In this document: positions 1-9,595 of the stretch, in pieces
Position numbering within the stretch: the first letter of the stretch is position 1
How the letters are laid out: each line of letters starts with the position of its first letter
From: Heliocidaris erythrogramma
Taxonomy: Eukaryota; Echinodermata; Echinoidea; Camarodonta; Echinometridae
Length of the DNA stretch: 64,000 nucleotides
NCBI GenBank assembly: GCA_025617745.1
Contig: CM046858.1
Span: forward strand, 53,484,545-53,548,544
Direction of reading: 5' to 3'
Notes under the pieces: generated by a model
What the model saw: only the letters and a program-made list of their open reading frames with translations
What the model was told of the DNA's origin: nothing
Database searches by the model: none
Position numbers and translations under genes: made by a program

Positions 1-180
1 AGAGAGAGATCAAGATAGATCAAAATAGTTCAGAACAAGAAGAACGGAAAAAACGCAAATTGATAGTGTGATGATAATGTGTTTAGGGTGTCATACAAGA
101 CATCATACAATGCAATGAATGAAGTGACAGAAGAAAGTAATATTATAATTTAGATTGAAATGAGCAGCTAACGTTAGAAA

Positions 181-219
181 GTGTCTGTGAGAGAGAGAGA
201 GAGAGGGGGGGGGGGGAGA
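181..219. repeat. GA microsatellite followed by G tract
   Basis: A (GA)n run passes directly into about 13 consecutive G. It immediately precedes the TA-flanked MITE. No function is implied. Confidence 0.9.
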
Positions 220-225
220 TATATA

Positions 226-354
226 CTGAACTACAAAAGAAACGTCGCACATGTATGTGTTTGAAACTGTAAAATGTGATTTTACGTATCAAATTCCAAT
301 ATCATGTGTAAAAGATATCAATTTGAAAAGTGCGACGTTTCTTTTGTAGTTCAA
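226..354. mobile_element. 129-bp TA-flanked MITE
   Basis: The two ends are inverted copies of about 28 bp. The left arm begins TGAACTACAAAAGAAACG at 227 and the right arm mirrors it up to 353. TA dinucleotides flank both sides (224-225 and 355-356), as expected of a Tc1/mariner-type target duplication. There is no coding capacity. The superfamily is inferred only from the TA duplication. Confidence 0.7.
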
Positions 355-487
355 TATAGATTCAGCGTAAAAAAAATCTTGTTGAAAAAATTATATTCAG
401 CTGGTTACAGTAATTACGTACAAAGAAAAACATTCCTCCATGAACTGACGACAATTTAAAAATTTATTTACTGAACGAAATAGGAAA

Positions 488-552
488 GTAAAAAAGACGA
501 AAACCAAGACGTAAATATCACGTAATTTTTAACACGTTCTGCTATCAGGGTA
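488..552 (-). repeat. Partial copy of the ACGT-rich 160-bp unit
   Basis: This stretch matches the end of the unit tandemly repeated at 2151-2620, including the GTAAAAAAGACGAAAAC segment and the terminal CTGCTATCAGGG motif. It is a solitary truncated copy, directly abutting the SINE that follows. Confidence 0.7.
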
Positions 553-574
553 TGCGCTTCCAAAGGTTTTTGGA

Positions 575-790
575 TATTATTACCCTGGCTTTAGCTCCGG
601 CAGCCGTAATCACCGCACAGTGCATTTCAAGGAATAAATCCTGCCAGGTACCCCATTTACTACACCTGGGTGGAGAGTGGCAAATGTGGATTAATGTCTT
701 GCCAAAAGACGCTAGTGCCAGGCTGAGATTCGAACCCTCAACCCTTGGATTGAGAGTCAAGTGAATGAACCACTATACCACGACACCTCC
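575..790 (-). mobile_element. tRNA-derived SINE, tail truncated
   Basis: On the minus strand the element starts with a tRNA-like head: an A-box-like TGGTATAGTGG, then a B-box GGTTCGAATCT near 732. It continues into a body shared with the copies at 50583-50955 and 57480-57772, including the CACTCTCCACCCAGG and TTGGCAAGAC segments. This copy lacks the AT-rich tail that ends the other two. Three copies in 64 kb show a dispersed family. Transcription by RNA polymerase III is inferred from the boxes. Confidence 0.8.
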
Positions 791-1490
791 ACAACACATT
801 GTATTGTTGGATATTCTATCTATCTATGTATAAGTTATCTCAAAACATACTCATGGTTAGATGAGTTTCCATGGTGAGTGAGTATTGACAATTGAAGGCT
901 TTCGGTAACACCATGTGGGAGGCTCTGTAAAAAGGCTGTTGATATATTCTTTCGTGAAAAATATCCCACTTATGGGGCATTTAGAGGAATTTAAGAAAAG
1001 TGAAAGGAAAGGAAAGAGATGGAAATGAAATGAAATTAAATTGAACACTTACACAAGACTATTTTGAGTTTTTTCTTTCGGTGTTTGTACACCAAAAATG
1101 AAGTGAAATGGAAAGAGGAAAGAAGAAAAAAGAGTGATTCAGATCAGGAAAGTTCTGAGCAGGTCACAAAAGTTTGGAGAGAGTAATTCTGAAAAGAACT
1201 GTTTGTATTTCTCTGTAGAGTAGCTCTGAAAGAGAGTTTCCGAACTACGGCAATCTTTAGGTAAAGGAATATATCTGTCTCGACGCGTTTCAAATAGTGT
1301 ATTCTGTTCAACGTCAGGAGGTTAACTCGAGGAAAACTGCAGTGCTGTGAGTATTTAAGCAGTTGTCATGGTTGTGCGGACCGGGGTACTGTTACTGTGC
1401 GAGCCTGATTTCGTCATTCCAGGCCTCTGATTGGTCCATTAGCGGAAGTGGGCTAGTGGTTGCGTGGTCTAAATGTGTGTCGCGCAAATG
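791..1490. other. No recognisable feature
   Basis: Purine-rich, non-repetitive sequence. Short open frames here have no recognisable domain, and I see no convincing splice or promoter signals. Confidence 0.5.
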
Positions 1491-1799
1491 TCTATTCCCT
1501 GATAGCAGATAGTGGTAAAAATTACGTGATATTTACGTCGTGGTTTTCGTCTTTTTTACGTCCTGTAATTACGTCAATAAGACGACAACTTGCACCAACG
1601 CAAGACGTCAAGAGGACGTCTTATTTTGACGCCATCTGTACACTGTAAAAACCGAAGTGCTGTATATAGCACTTTTTGAGGGCATGCGTAGGGACTGCAC
1701 TCAGAGTGCTATTGAATGCACACAGCGTGCTATTTCAGCACTTTCGCGGGAGCTGGACAGGCTCCTTAAACTGCTAAACATTCATTAAAAAAAATGATT

Positions 1800-1866
1800 T
1801 GGGCGAGCTTCGAACCAGGGTCCGCTGATCGAGAATTGCTGGCATTACCGCTAGACTAACTCACAT
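1800..1866 (-). pseudogene. tRNA-like sequence in left palindrome arm
   Basis: The reverse complement carries an A-box-like TAGTCTAGCGGTAATG and a B-box GGTTCGAAGCTC at the spacing of a tRNA. I could not build a full cloverleaf, so this is a tRNA-like or SINE-head remnant rather than a functional gene. Its inverted partner is at 1972-2042. Confidence 0.6.
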
Positions 1867-1971
1867 TGTACGATTTAGAGCAGATCGTATTGTTACATAG
1901 TGAATTTACGACACCACATAGTTCATGTTATCTACTTGACTCCCATGACTAAACTGGATTGCAAGAAGCAT

Positions 1972-2042
1972 TTGTTAGTCCATCGGTAACGTCAGCGCCT
2001 CTCAATCAGCGGAACCTGGTTCGAGTCTCGCCACGGTCACAT
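1972..2042 (+). pseudogene. tRNA-like sequence in right palindrome arm
   Basis: Plus-strand counterpart of the tRNA-like sequence at 1800-1866. An A-box-like TTAGTCCATCGGTAACG is followed by GGTTCGAGTCTC as B-box. The two copies differ at several positions, so the palindrome is not a very recent duplication. Confidence 0.6.
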
Positions 2043-2150
2043 TTTTTTTTGCTGGTAAATTAGCACACTACAAGTGCTATAAACAGCATTTCAGGTGCAG
2101 TCACTATACATGCCCCTAAAAGTAGCACTTTAGTTTTTACAGTGAACAAG

Positions 2151-2620
2151 ACGTAGAGATGACGTCAAAATAAGACGTCCTCTTGACGTCTTGCGTTGGT
2201 GCAAGTTGTCGTCTTATTGACGTAATTACATGACGTAAAAAAGACGAAAACTGCGACGTAAATATCACGTCATTTTTAACACTTTCTGCTATCAGGGAAG
2301 AGGAATGAAGACGTAGAGATGACGTCAAAATAAGACGTCCTCTTGACGTCTTGCGTTGGTGCAAGTTGTCGTCTTATTGACGTAATTACATGACGTAAAA
2401 AAGACGAAAACCGCGACGTAAATATCACGTCATTTTTAACACTTTCTGCTATCAGGGAAGAGGAATGAAGACGTAGAGATGACGTCAAAATAAGACGTCC
2501 TCTTGACGTCTTGCGTTGGTGCAAGTTGTCGTCTTATTGACGTAATTACAGGACGTAAAAAAGACGAAAACCGTGACGTAAATATCACGTCATTTTTCAA
2601 CACTTTCTGTTATCAGGGTT
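2151..2620 (-). repeat. Three tandem 160-bp ACGT-rich units
   Basis: ACGTAGAGATGACGTC recurs at 2151, 2311 and 2471, giving an exact 160-bp period with only a few differences between units. Each unit has about eight ACGT cores, one of them a full TGACGTCA. The first unit is also the outer part of the right palindrome arm. The array is therefore an expansion on one side of the palindrome only. Confidence 0.92.
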
Positions 2621-2714
2621 GTTAGTCGTTTCCTGTCGGGTCCGTTAATACGTTTAGAGATTTTCGATTGGCGTGAAGTGGTGTGTTGTGTTGGGGGGGG
2701 GGGGGGGGTAGGAA

Positions 2715-3690
2715 TGTAGTTTAATGTTGTGATGTATGTCTGTTTAGGAGAGGTCGCCAAATGTCGTTGATGACTAGTCCGCTGTCCTGTGGTACTGTGT
2801 TGTGTTGATGTATTTCGATGGCTTCTCGAACTCGTCTGGTGTGCCAGTGTTTGATGGAGGTGATGAGTTTCGTATTGAGCCAGTCGATAGGGTGATTGAG
2901 TTGCTGGGCATGTTTGACAATTGCCGACTTGTCCCAATCGCTGTGTTTAAAGTTGGTCTGATGTTCCTAAAGTGTGGTTTTGAGGCTGCGTCCTGTCTCT
3001 CCGATGTACACCTTGCCACATTGGCATGGTATCTTGTAAACTCCCGGGTAGACGTCTGTAGGTTTCTTGTCCTTGTGAGTGAAGAGTGTCGAGTCAAGTT
3101 TGCCGAAAGGTGTATAACCTCGATGCTGACATTCTTAAGAATGCGTTGTATTTTGTGAGATGTGCGGCCTAAGTATTGGAGTACGACCGTGGCCAGCGCT
3201 GATGCATCCGGGGCCCGGGCCCGACCGAGGTAACTTTAGTCTGCACCTTGCGGGCTAGGTAACCGCTGATTGTCGTGAGTGCTGTTTTGATGTGATGCAG
3301 CTCCTGTTGAAGATGGTCTTGGTCGCTGATTGCGTGTGCCCTCCGGATGAGTGTGCTAGACAGTCTCTGAAGAACCGACGGGTGGTGGAAAGATGTGTAG
3401 TTCAGGTATCTGTCTGTGTGTGTAGGTTTACGATAAACCTGGTGGGATGGATTCCCTGCTGCTGACCTTGTGATGAGTACGTCCAGGAATGGAAGGGATT
3501 GGTACTTTTCCACTTCCATAGTAAACTTGATGCTTGGATGGCGATGGTTGAGATGCTGAAGAAAGTCCTCCATGTCAGATCTGCCGTGCTGCCACAATAC
3601 GAAGATGTGGTCCACGTACCTAACCCACAGTTTTGGTGAGAGTAATGCTGCCTCAAGTGCTGTTCTTTCGGCAGCAACAAGGACGAGAAA
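2715..3690 (-). pseudogene. Penelope-like element: C-terminal RT and GIY-YIG endonuclease, broken
   Basis: Minus-strand reading from 3690 downward gives the C-terminal half of a Penelope-like reverse transcriptase. The catalytic YVDD appears as YVDH near 3620, followed by FLQHLN, LPFLDVLI and VYRKPTHTDRYLNY. Further on, near 3040, a GIY-YIG endonuclease follows with GVYKIPCQCGKVYIGETGR, in another frame and with a stop soon after. The combination of this RT type with a GIY-YIG domain defines endonuclease-bearing Penelope-like retroelements. The RT N-terminus is missing. The altered catalytic residue, frameshifts and stop make it inactive. It lies head to head with the plus-strand copy. Confidence 0.85.
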
Positions 3691-3699
3691 GCAGCAATA

Positions 3700-5045
3700 C
3701 AAAGTCTACGCAGGGATCCATCAATCCACATCCTCAAAGCTGACAAGGGAACTGCTCCAGTCATCATGGAACGGCAAGAATACGACAACAAAATATAGGA
3801 ACTACGTGACACACCAACCTACACCAAGCTGTCGAGAGATCCCACACCAGCTACGGAAAGGAATCAACGGGAAGATCAACGGGAAACTCCTGGCACTTCA
3901 ATGAACAGACGTCCTTCCCAAGCCACTCTATTTCAAGCTACGTTCTTCTGCATCGACATGTCCTATTCTGTTTGGACAGCCCAGGATACACAAAGAAGCA
4001 GCTCCACATCGTCAACTCTCAGGACTTCATCGAGAAACTAAACTAGGTTACTATCGGTCCGACTGATATCCTGGTAAGTTTCGACGTTGAATCTTTTTTC
4101 ACCAGTGTTCCTGTTCCAGGAGCCTGCGACATCATCAAACGGAAACTACAGGAAGACAGCACCCTTGCCGATCGGACAGCCATGTCTCCTGATCAGATAC
4201 ATGATCTACTCCTCATGTGCCTCAGCTCCACTACCTTGGCGAGATTCCTTTTACAAACAACAAGAAGGCGCAGCGATGGGGTCTCCTCTATCCCCCATAG
4301 TTGACAATATCTACATAGAAGAATTCGAAAGAACAGCACTTGAGGCAGCAACACTCTCACCAAAGCTTTGGGTTAGGTACGTGGACGACATCTTCGTAGT
4401 GTGTCAGCACGGCAGATCTGGCATCGAGGACTTTCTTCAGCATCTCAATCATTGCCATCCAAGCATCAAGTTTACTATGGAAATGGAAAAGGACCAGTCC
4501 CTTCCATTTCCACCAGCTGTCGGCTCTTCAGTCAGTGTATAGCACACTCATCCCGGATGCACCAGCGCTGGCTACTGTCGTACTCCCATACTTAGGCCAC
4601 ACATCTCACAAAATACAACGCAGTCCCTTCCATTCAAGAATATCAGCATCGAGGTTTAATAGACACCAGTCTTTCGGCAAACTTGACTCGACACTCTTCA
4701 CTCACAAGGACAAGAAACCTACAGACGCATATCGGGAGTTTACAAGATACCATGCCGATGTACATCGGAGAGACAGAACGCAGCCTCAAAACCAGACTTA
4801 CGGAACATCAGACCAGCTTTAAACACAGCGATTGGGACAAGCCGGCAATTGTCAAACATGCCCAGCAACTCAATCACCCTATGGACTGGCCCAATACAAA
4901 ACTCATCACCTCCATCAAACACTGGCACACCAGACGAGTTCGAGAAGCCATCGAAATACATGAACACAACACAGTACCACAGGACAACGACATTTGGCGA
5001 CCTCTCCTAAACAGACGTCTAATTACCATTTGGTCTAATCATCGT
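3700..5045 (+). pseudogene. Penelope-like element: RT and GIY-YIG endonuclease, broken
   Basis: Plus-strand copy of the same family. It starts with the RT N-terminal region (an ILKADKGTAPVIM motif near 3735). After several frame breaks it has [20 protein letters not shown] near 4275 and an intact YVDDIFVV near 4380. Sequence after LPF (about 4510) is deleted relative to the minus-strand copy and resumes at RMHQRW. The endonuclease (MYIGETERSLKTRL near 4760) has lost a short segment between its first motif and YIG, breaking the frame. The C-terminal end, HWHTRRVREAIEIHEHN, is well kept. It retains most of an element but is inactive. Confidence 0.87.
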
Positions 5046-5159
5046 TTTGTCTAATAACCAACTGGCCTATGTTCTTGTATTCTCCCCTACAATACTACTG
5101 CAAGTGGCTTTGACTAAACAGTCAGGTCTCGGTTCGGCGCACTGTCCGAGATTTTCGAA

Positions 5160-5238
5160 CATTTTTGCAGTAATTTCATGTTAATGTTTTGTTTGTTTTT
5201 TTGTTTGTTTTTGTTTGTTTTTGTTTTTTCGTTTTTGT
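5160..5238. repeat. GTTTTT-rich low-complexity sequence
   Basis: Repeated TTTGTTTGTTTTTG blocks follow the Penelope-like element and lead into the first of two AT-rich inverted arms. Confidence 0.8.
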
Positions 5239-5418
5239 GGAGCATGGCATGAATTAATTACAAGTGCTTAAGGAATTATCTAGTGAATAAATAAATAAAA
5301 TAATTAATTAATCAATGGGGCTGTAGCCCATCATCCCCCCCCCCCCCCCCGTTCCAAGGCCCGTGCAATGTATAGGCCTATATAACGCTCGCTCACAAAA
5401 TGTTGAAAAGGGTTGTTG

Positions 5419-5797
5419 GTACCCGGGCAGCGAACTTTTTTTTCCCACGAACTTTTCTCACTATCGTCATTCACGCATGCGCAACTTTGAAATAGCCCTA
5501 CAATGCTTGGAGTTGGATGGGGTTTCAAAGTTTCATCCTACTTTAAGTAATAAAAAAAATTCAAGACGTTATTTTTGTAATGTCCAAACTGAGAATCGAA
5601 CCCACATACCTCAGGTTAAATGTCCGAAGGCTAACGCATCTTGCCACAGCAAGACGCTGGGAGCAACCGTCATTATATCGCTTACGGAATAAACCCTATG
5701 ATTGCGAAATTGATTTAGATCGGAAAGGATCAGGTGCGCATGCGCCAGGGAGGACAGGGACAAAAAGTTCGTGGGAAAAAAATTTAGCACCCGGGCA
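5419..5797. mobile_element. Palindromic MITE enclosing a tRNA-like sequence
   Basis: Left arm about 5419-5485 and right arm about 5735-5797 are inverted copies. They share CCCGGGC, TTTTTTTCCCACGAAC and GCATGCGC. The loop contains the tRNA-like sequence at 5583-5668. No protein is encoded. This repeats the architecture seen at 1.5-2.3 kb: inverted arms around a Pol III-type box pair. Confidence 0.7.
5583..5668 (-). pseudogene. tRNA-like sequence in palindrome loop
   Basis: The minus strand shows a GGTTCGATTCTC B-box preceded by TGGCAAGATGCG as a weak A-box, at tRNA-like distance. The stem pairing is poor, so I treat it as a tRNA-like remnant. Confidence 0.5.
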
Positions 5798-5865
5798 AGA
5801 GGCGTCAGTCCCCATTTCCAAAAACGTTCCATTTCCCTGCATTGTGGTACAGATAGTTATCATCA

Positions 5866-5964
5866 TGGGCGTCAATCCGAGTAGAGAATCTATTGTTCAT
5901 GGGGGGACGGCTATTGTGTCGTCACCCCCATGATGAATAAAGTTACGTCACGATTAACGCCCAT
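5866..5964. mobile_element. Short palindromic repeat, about 100 bp
   Basis: A GGGCGTCAATC end at left is mirrored by GATTAACGCCC at right, and CATGGGGG / CCCCCATG are paired inside. This is a compact MITE-like hairpin. Confidence 0.55.
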
Positions 5965-5999
5965 GGTTATCATGGTGATGATAATGAATATAAACAGAA

Positions 6000-6400
6000 T
6001 GACATTATGAGAGAGAGATGATGGAAGAATGAATAAGTAATATAAGGAAAAACGGAAATAAAAATTAATCGATGAATAACATTACATAAGGGAGGATAGA
6101 AAGTTAAGGGACAGAAGGATAAAGACATAACGTAAAGTTAGATGGATAGAGAGAGAGAGAGAGAGAAATTGTGGAAGGAAAAAGAAAAACCATTGTGAAT
6201 GATGGAAGAGAAGATTATAAAAAGGCCAAAAAAAAAAAAGAATAACATACGAAATTAGAGATGAAAAGGAAAAAGAAAAAAAATATAAAGAAAGAATAAT
6301 GCAAAATAGGCAAAATGATAGAAAGATAAACCAAGGAATAAAGAGAGAAAAAATATAAAGAGAGAAAGAAAAAGAAAAAAAAAAGTGCAATAAAACAATA
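6000..6400. repeat. GA/A-rich low-complexity tract
   Basis: About 400 bp of GAGAGA, AAAGAAAAAG and related purine runs. The long open frame on the opposite strand is an artefact of this composition. Confidence 0.85.
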
Positions 6401-6627
6401 ATTGAAAATTCACTAAAATATTAATTGATTAATTTATTAATCAATCAATTTATTCACTAGCTAATTAATTAAGCACATGTAATTAATTCATGCCATGTTC
6501 CATCAGGTCACCTTATTACCGTTTTTCTCCTCTTTTTTATCCCTCCCCTCATTGTCAAGGCAATTTCTACCTGGTCTTTGTTGAAGTTTCTCCCGCCCCT
6601 GCCCGGGGTTAGATTTGTATTAGGGTA

Positions 6628-8783
6628 GGATTTCCGGGTCTCAAAATTAAATACAAGTGCTATATGTAACCATTTTTAAATAACGGGCCGTCCCATATAT
6701 CAAAATGTTACAAAGTCACTGATTTGGTGAATATAAAATAAAATACTTCTATGTGCGATCAGTCAGACAATATGTCTTTGAAATTAGCTAGATATGTGGT
6801 TTGGGTGCTCATTATGAATTCACATCCGAATTATGCAAAATAGGGGTTTTTCAGTTTGTCGGTCTTAATTTTTTATTGTAGACAACAATTTTGAAATCAA
6901 GATCATATGAAAAGCCCACTTTAGCAGTCACATGGGCCAATCGATGGCCTATTGAAGGCAATTCTTGTTTAATTTGAGAGGATGGCCAAATTCAAAATGG
7001 CTGCCAAAGTGTTAAAATATTCCTACATGCAAATATCTCCTGAGTTTCACCTTTGCAGGCAGTATAGTTTTGCCTGTGTGCCAGTGTGATAAACTATATG
7101 ACTAGTTGCATTTAAAGTTTACTCTGTGTCTATAAGCTTATAACTCAGGGTCGCTGTGATAAAAGTGTGGAATTTAGTTAGTATGATCACTTCACCTAAT
7201 ACCGGCCATGTCATAATACCGACCATTAAGCGTATCATGGCATCTAGCGCGCGTCTTGCAAATCAACCCATGGGACTACGCGTAGAATGCCTAGCAACGT
7301 TGAGAACAGCCAAAATAGAGCAAGACGAGGAATAAAAACGTAATTATTATCAATTTATTGTTAATTTTTAATATTTTCATTAAAATAATTTCTTTTCATA
7401 AATTCCATTGACTTATGTGCAGGGGTCGGAAATAAGATACAATTCTCGACTATGCGTAAAATGAGATGACTCTATTGCGACGTCATTTCTACAAGAACGC
7501 GCAAGTATTATCGCTCGTCAGTACCTGGATCTTGTTCCCCAGTATTTGGGTAATAGTCTGATGAATTTTCATTACGTTTCATGAAGAATCTTTCCCGTAG
7601 TCGTTGGAAACATCGTTAAAAGGTCGGTATTAGGTAAAGGCATCATACCGTAAACGTCTATACAAATATTATTCTAACTCTAACATGTTTCTCTTCTCAT
7701 TGTAGAGTTTTACATGAACAATATACATTAATATCCCGATGAAACATATCAATCTGATCTTTTGCAAATAATTTTATTATGCCAAAGTACATTTTTATAA
7801 GATGCAAAACAGCTAAACATGTAAAACTGCACTTTGCCCTTTGTTTCTCACCTGCACGGCCATATTGGGAAAAAAAATGCTATGCTCTATAGATACAATT
7901 TAACCTTGGTCAAATTTGAAAAGATGCCAATGAATGACTGTATCTTTACAGAGCAACTACTGAAAGATGATAATCCATAATTCTTCAGCATATGGACTAT
8001 TTTGCACTTTGATTCTTTATTCAAAATTGCAAATCTATCACATTTTGACACCTATGCAGTATTTTCCAATTTGATGGCAATTTTGAAATGAAATACCCCA
8101 AATCTTCCAAATTATTCAGCATTCTACGATATACCTTTATCTTGGTTTAATTGTGTTTAAACAAAGTACATCGCTGTAGTAACTTGCTTTATGTCTGTTT
8201 TAGGCGAAAAATTGCAATATCCCGTAATTTCTATTGTTCACAAAGTTATACCTCATGTCAAGTTATAAGTTTGAAGACAAAGCATAGCTACATCTTGAAA
8301 CAGACCAGCGGACATTTCAAATATGACGGCCATCTTGGTGAAATGAAGGACCCTATATAATTATGCAAGAGGTTTTTTCAGCTTGTCCGCCTTGCCAATA
8401 GAACGCTCAAACTCAAAGTTATATGCAAGTAGGCATATTTCATAACTTCAGCAGCCAGTTTTAACTTGGCCATCCTCTTGTGAAAGAATAAATCAAATTT
8501 AAAGACAGATGCCCACAGAAGTGGGCTTTTCGTATGACCTTGATTTAAAAATTGCTGTCTACCATAAAGAAAATTAAACAAAAGACCAAAAACCCTCTTA
8601 TTTTGTTTTGGTCATAGTTTGCGTCTAAACCACATATCTTGTTAATTTCAAGGACATTATGTCTTTTTATTATTATTCAACAAATCAGTGATTTTGTAAT
8701 ATTTTTATATATGGGATAGCACCTTCATTTGAACAAAATGGCCACCTAAAGCACTTGTCTAAATTTTGAGACCCGGATATTCT
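6628..8783. mobile_element. Foldback element with about 400-bp inverted arms
   Basis: The left arm 6628-7048 recurs inverted at about 8407-8783. Anchors include CCGGGTCTCAAAATT at the outer ends, TCCCATATAT, AGATATGTGGTTT, AAGCCCACTT and GAGGATGGCC. Identity looks moderate, with indels. The 1.35-kb loop contains the MITE at 7184-7645 and otherwise unrecognised AT-rich sequence. No open frame in the loop resembles a transposase, so the element is nonautonomous. Confidence 0.75.
7184..7645. mobile_element. 462-bp TA-flanked MITE
   Basis: Ends are TGATCACTTCACCTAATACC at left and its inverse, reading GGTATTAGGTAAAGGCATCA, at right. TA flanks both sides (7182-7183, 7646-7647). It is nested in the foldback loop and so inserted after that element formed. 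A Tc1/mariner-like origin is inferred from the TA duplication. Confidence 0.7.
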
Positions 8784-9185
8784 ACATAATTTTAATATAT
8801 CAGAAATAGATATGAATAAATCAATTATGAAGGAATTATACCCTGAGATAGCCATGCTTTTTTCAAAGGGCACAAATGGCCCCAGGACCCAAATTTTAGG
8901 TAGACCCATATCCGGAATTATTCAGGAACAAAAACTCTACCTATATGTCAAATTTCATGCTTTTATGAAAAAGTGCACAATTCCTTCGATTTTCAGCACC
9001 AATCTGCTGGACTAGAAGAGCCTTTTGAGACTAATAAAATAAATTGCTGTTCTATGTAGCGATCGATGGATTATGTGAATTTTCCCTGCCATTGGAGTTT
9101 ATGATCACCTCCTCGACCCTCCCGTCTCTGTAAACTGATCATAAAAAGGGAAAGCACTAGTAAACCGCTGGTTTAATAGATTTTT
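8784..9185. other. No recognisable feature
   Basis: AT-rich sequence outside the foldback arm. Short open frames here show no domain. Confidence 0.45.
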
Positions 9186-9595
9186 ACCTTTGCGGTTAAC
9201 ATTTTTTGACATTTGTGGTAAAGGGTGTTTCAATATTTTAGGGATTTTAATGGTCAGGAAAACCTCACACACACACACACACGCATGCACACGCACACAC
9301 ATACATCTCATAATAATTTATCTTACATGGGTGCATTATGCAAGCAATGAGTTTTTACATTTCCGGTCGACATGTTATGTATGACATTTGTGGTAAAAAT
9401 GTAAATTGTTACATTTGCAGGCGAAATGTTTTTACATTTTTTATTACATTTGTGGGCTATTTTTATTTTACATTTGTGATTATTTTTACACTTGTGGTTG
9501 ACATGTTATGATATTTGTCGTTATTTTGACATTTGCGGGTGCAATTTTGTGGTTAATTTTACATTTGTGGTTGAGTTTTACATTTGTGGGCTCTA
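9186..9595 (+). repeat. Degenerate minisatellite of ACATTTGTGG motifs
   Basis: The motif ACATTTGTGG, with variants such as ACATTTGCGG and ACACTTGTGG, recurs roughly every 15-30 bp, separated by T-rich spacers. A (CA)n run at about 9267-9303 is embedded in it. Confidence 0.75.

Larger units (their letters stand above)
1496..2300. mobile_element. Long palindrome with CRE-like arms and tRNA-like modules
   Basis: The left arm (1496 to about 1866) reads in reverse complement as about 1972-2300. From outside in, each arm has: the CTGATAGCAG end; a 145-160 bp block packed with ACGT cores, with a perfect TGACGTCA in the right arm; a CACTGTAAAAAC junction (1641 and its mirror ending 2144); an AGTGCT-rich block; and a tRNA-like sequence. 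The unpaired loop is only about 100 bp. No transposase is present, so this is a nonautonomous foldback-type element, or a nested pair of them. The CACTG ends could define an inner element. Confidence 0.75.
5239..6503. mobile_element. Interval bounded by 80-bp inverted repeats
   Basis: The sequence at 5239-5316 (GCATGGCATGAATTAATTAC at its start) recurs inverted at 6421-6503. Between the arms lie a C tract, a palindrome with a tRNA-like core, a short palindrome and a long GA/A-rich stretch. The arms are AT-rich and moderately diverged. They may be terminal repeats of one nonautonomous element with later insertions. I did not find a clear target duplication. Confidence 0.6.

Noticed and set aside
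2137-2524. Repeated serine-rich open frames on the minus strand
   Set aside because: They are translations of the 160-bp tandem unit and shift frame between copies.
6082-6390. Long F/L/S-rich open frame on the minus strand
   Set aside because: It is the complement of GA/A-rich low complexity; there is no domain, and the composition alone explains the open frame.
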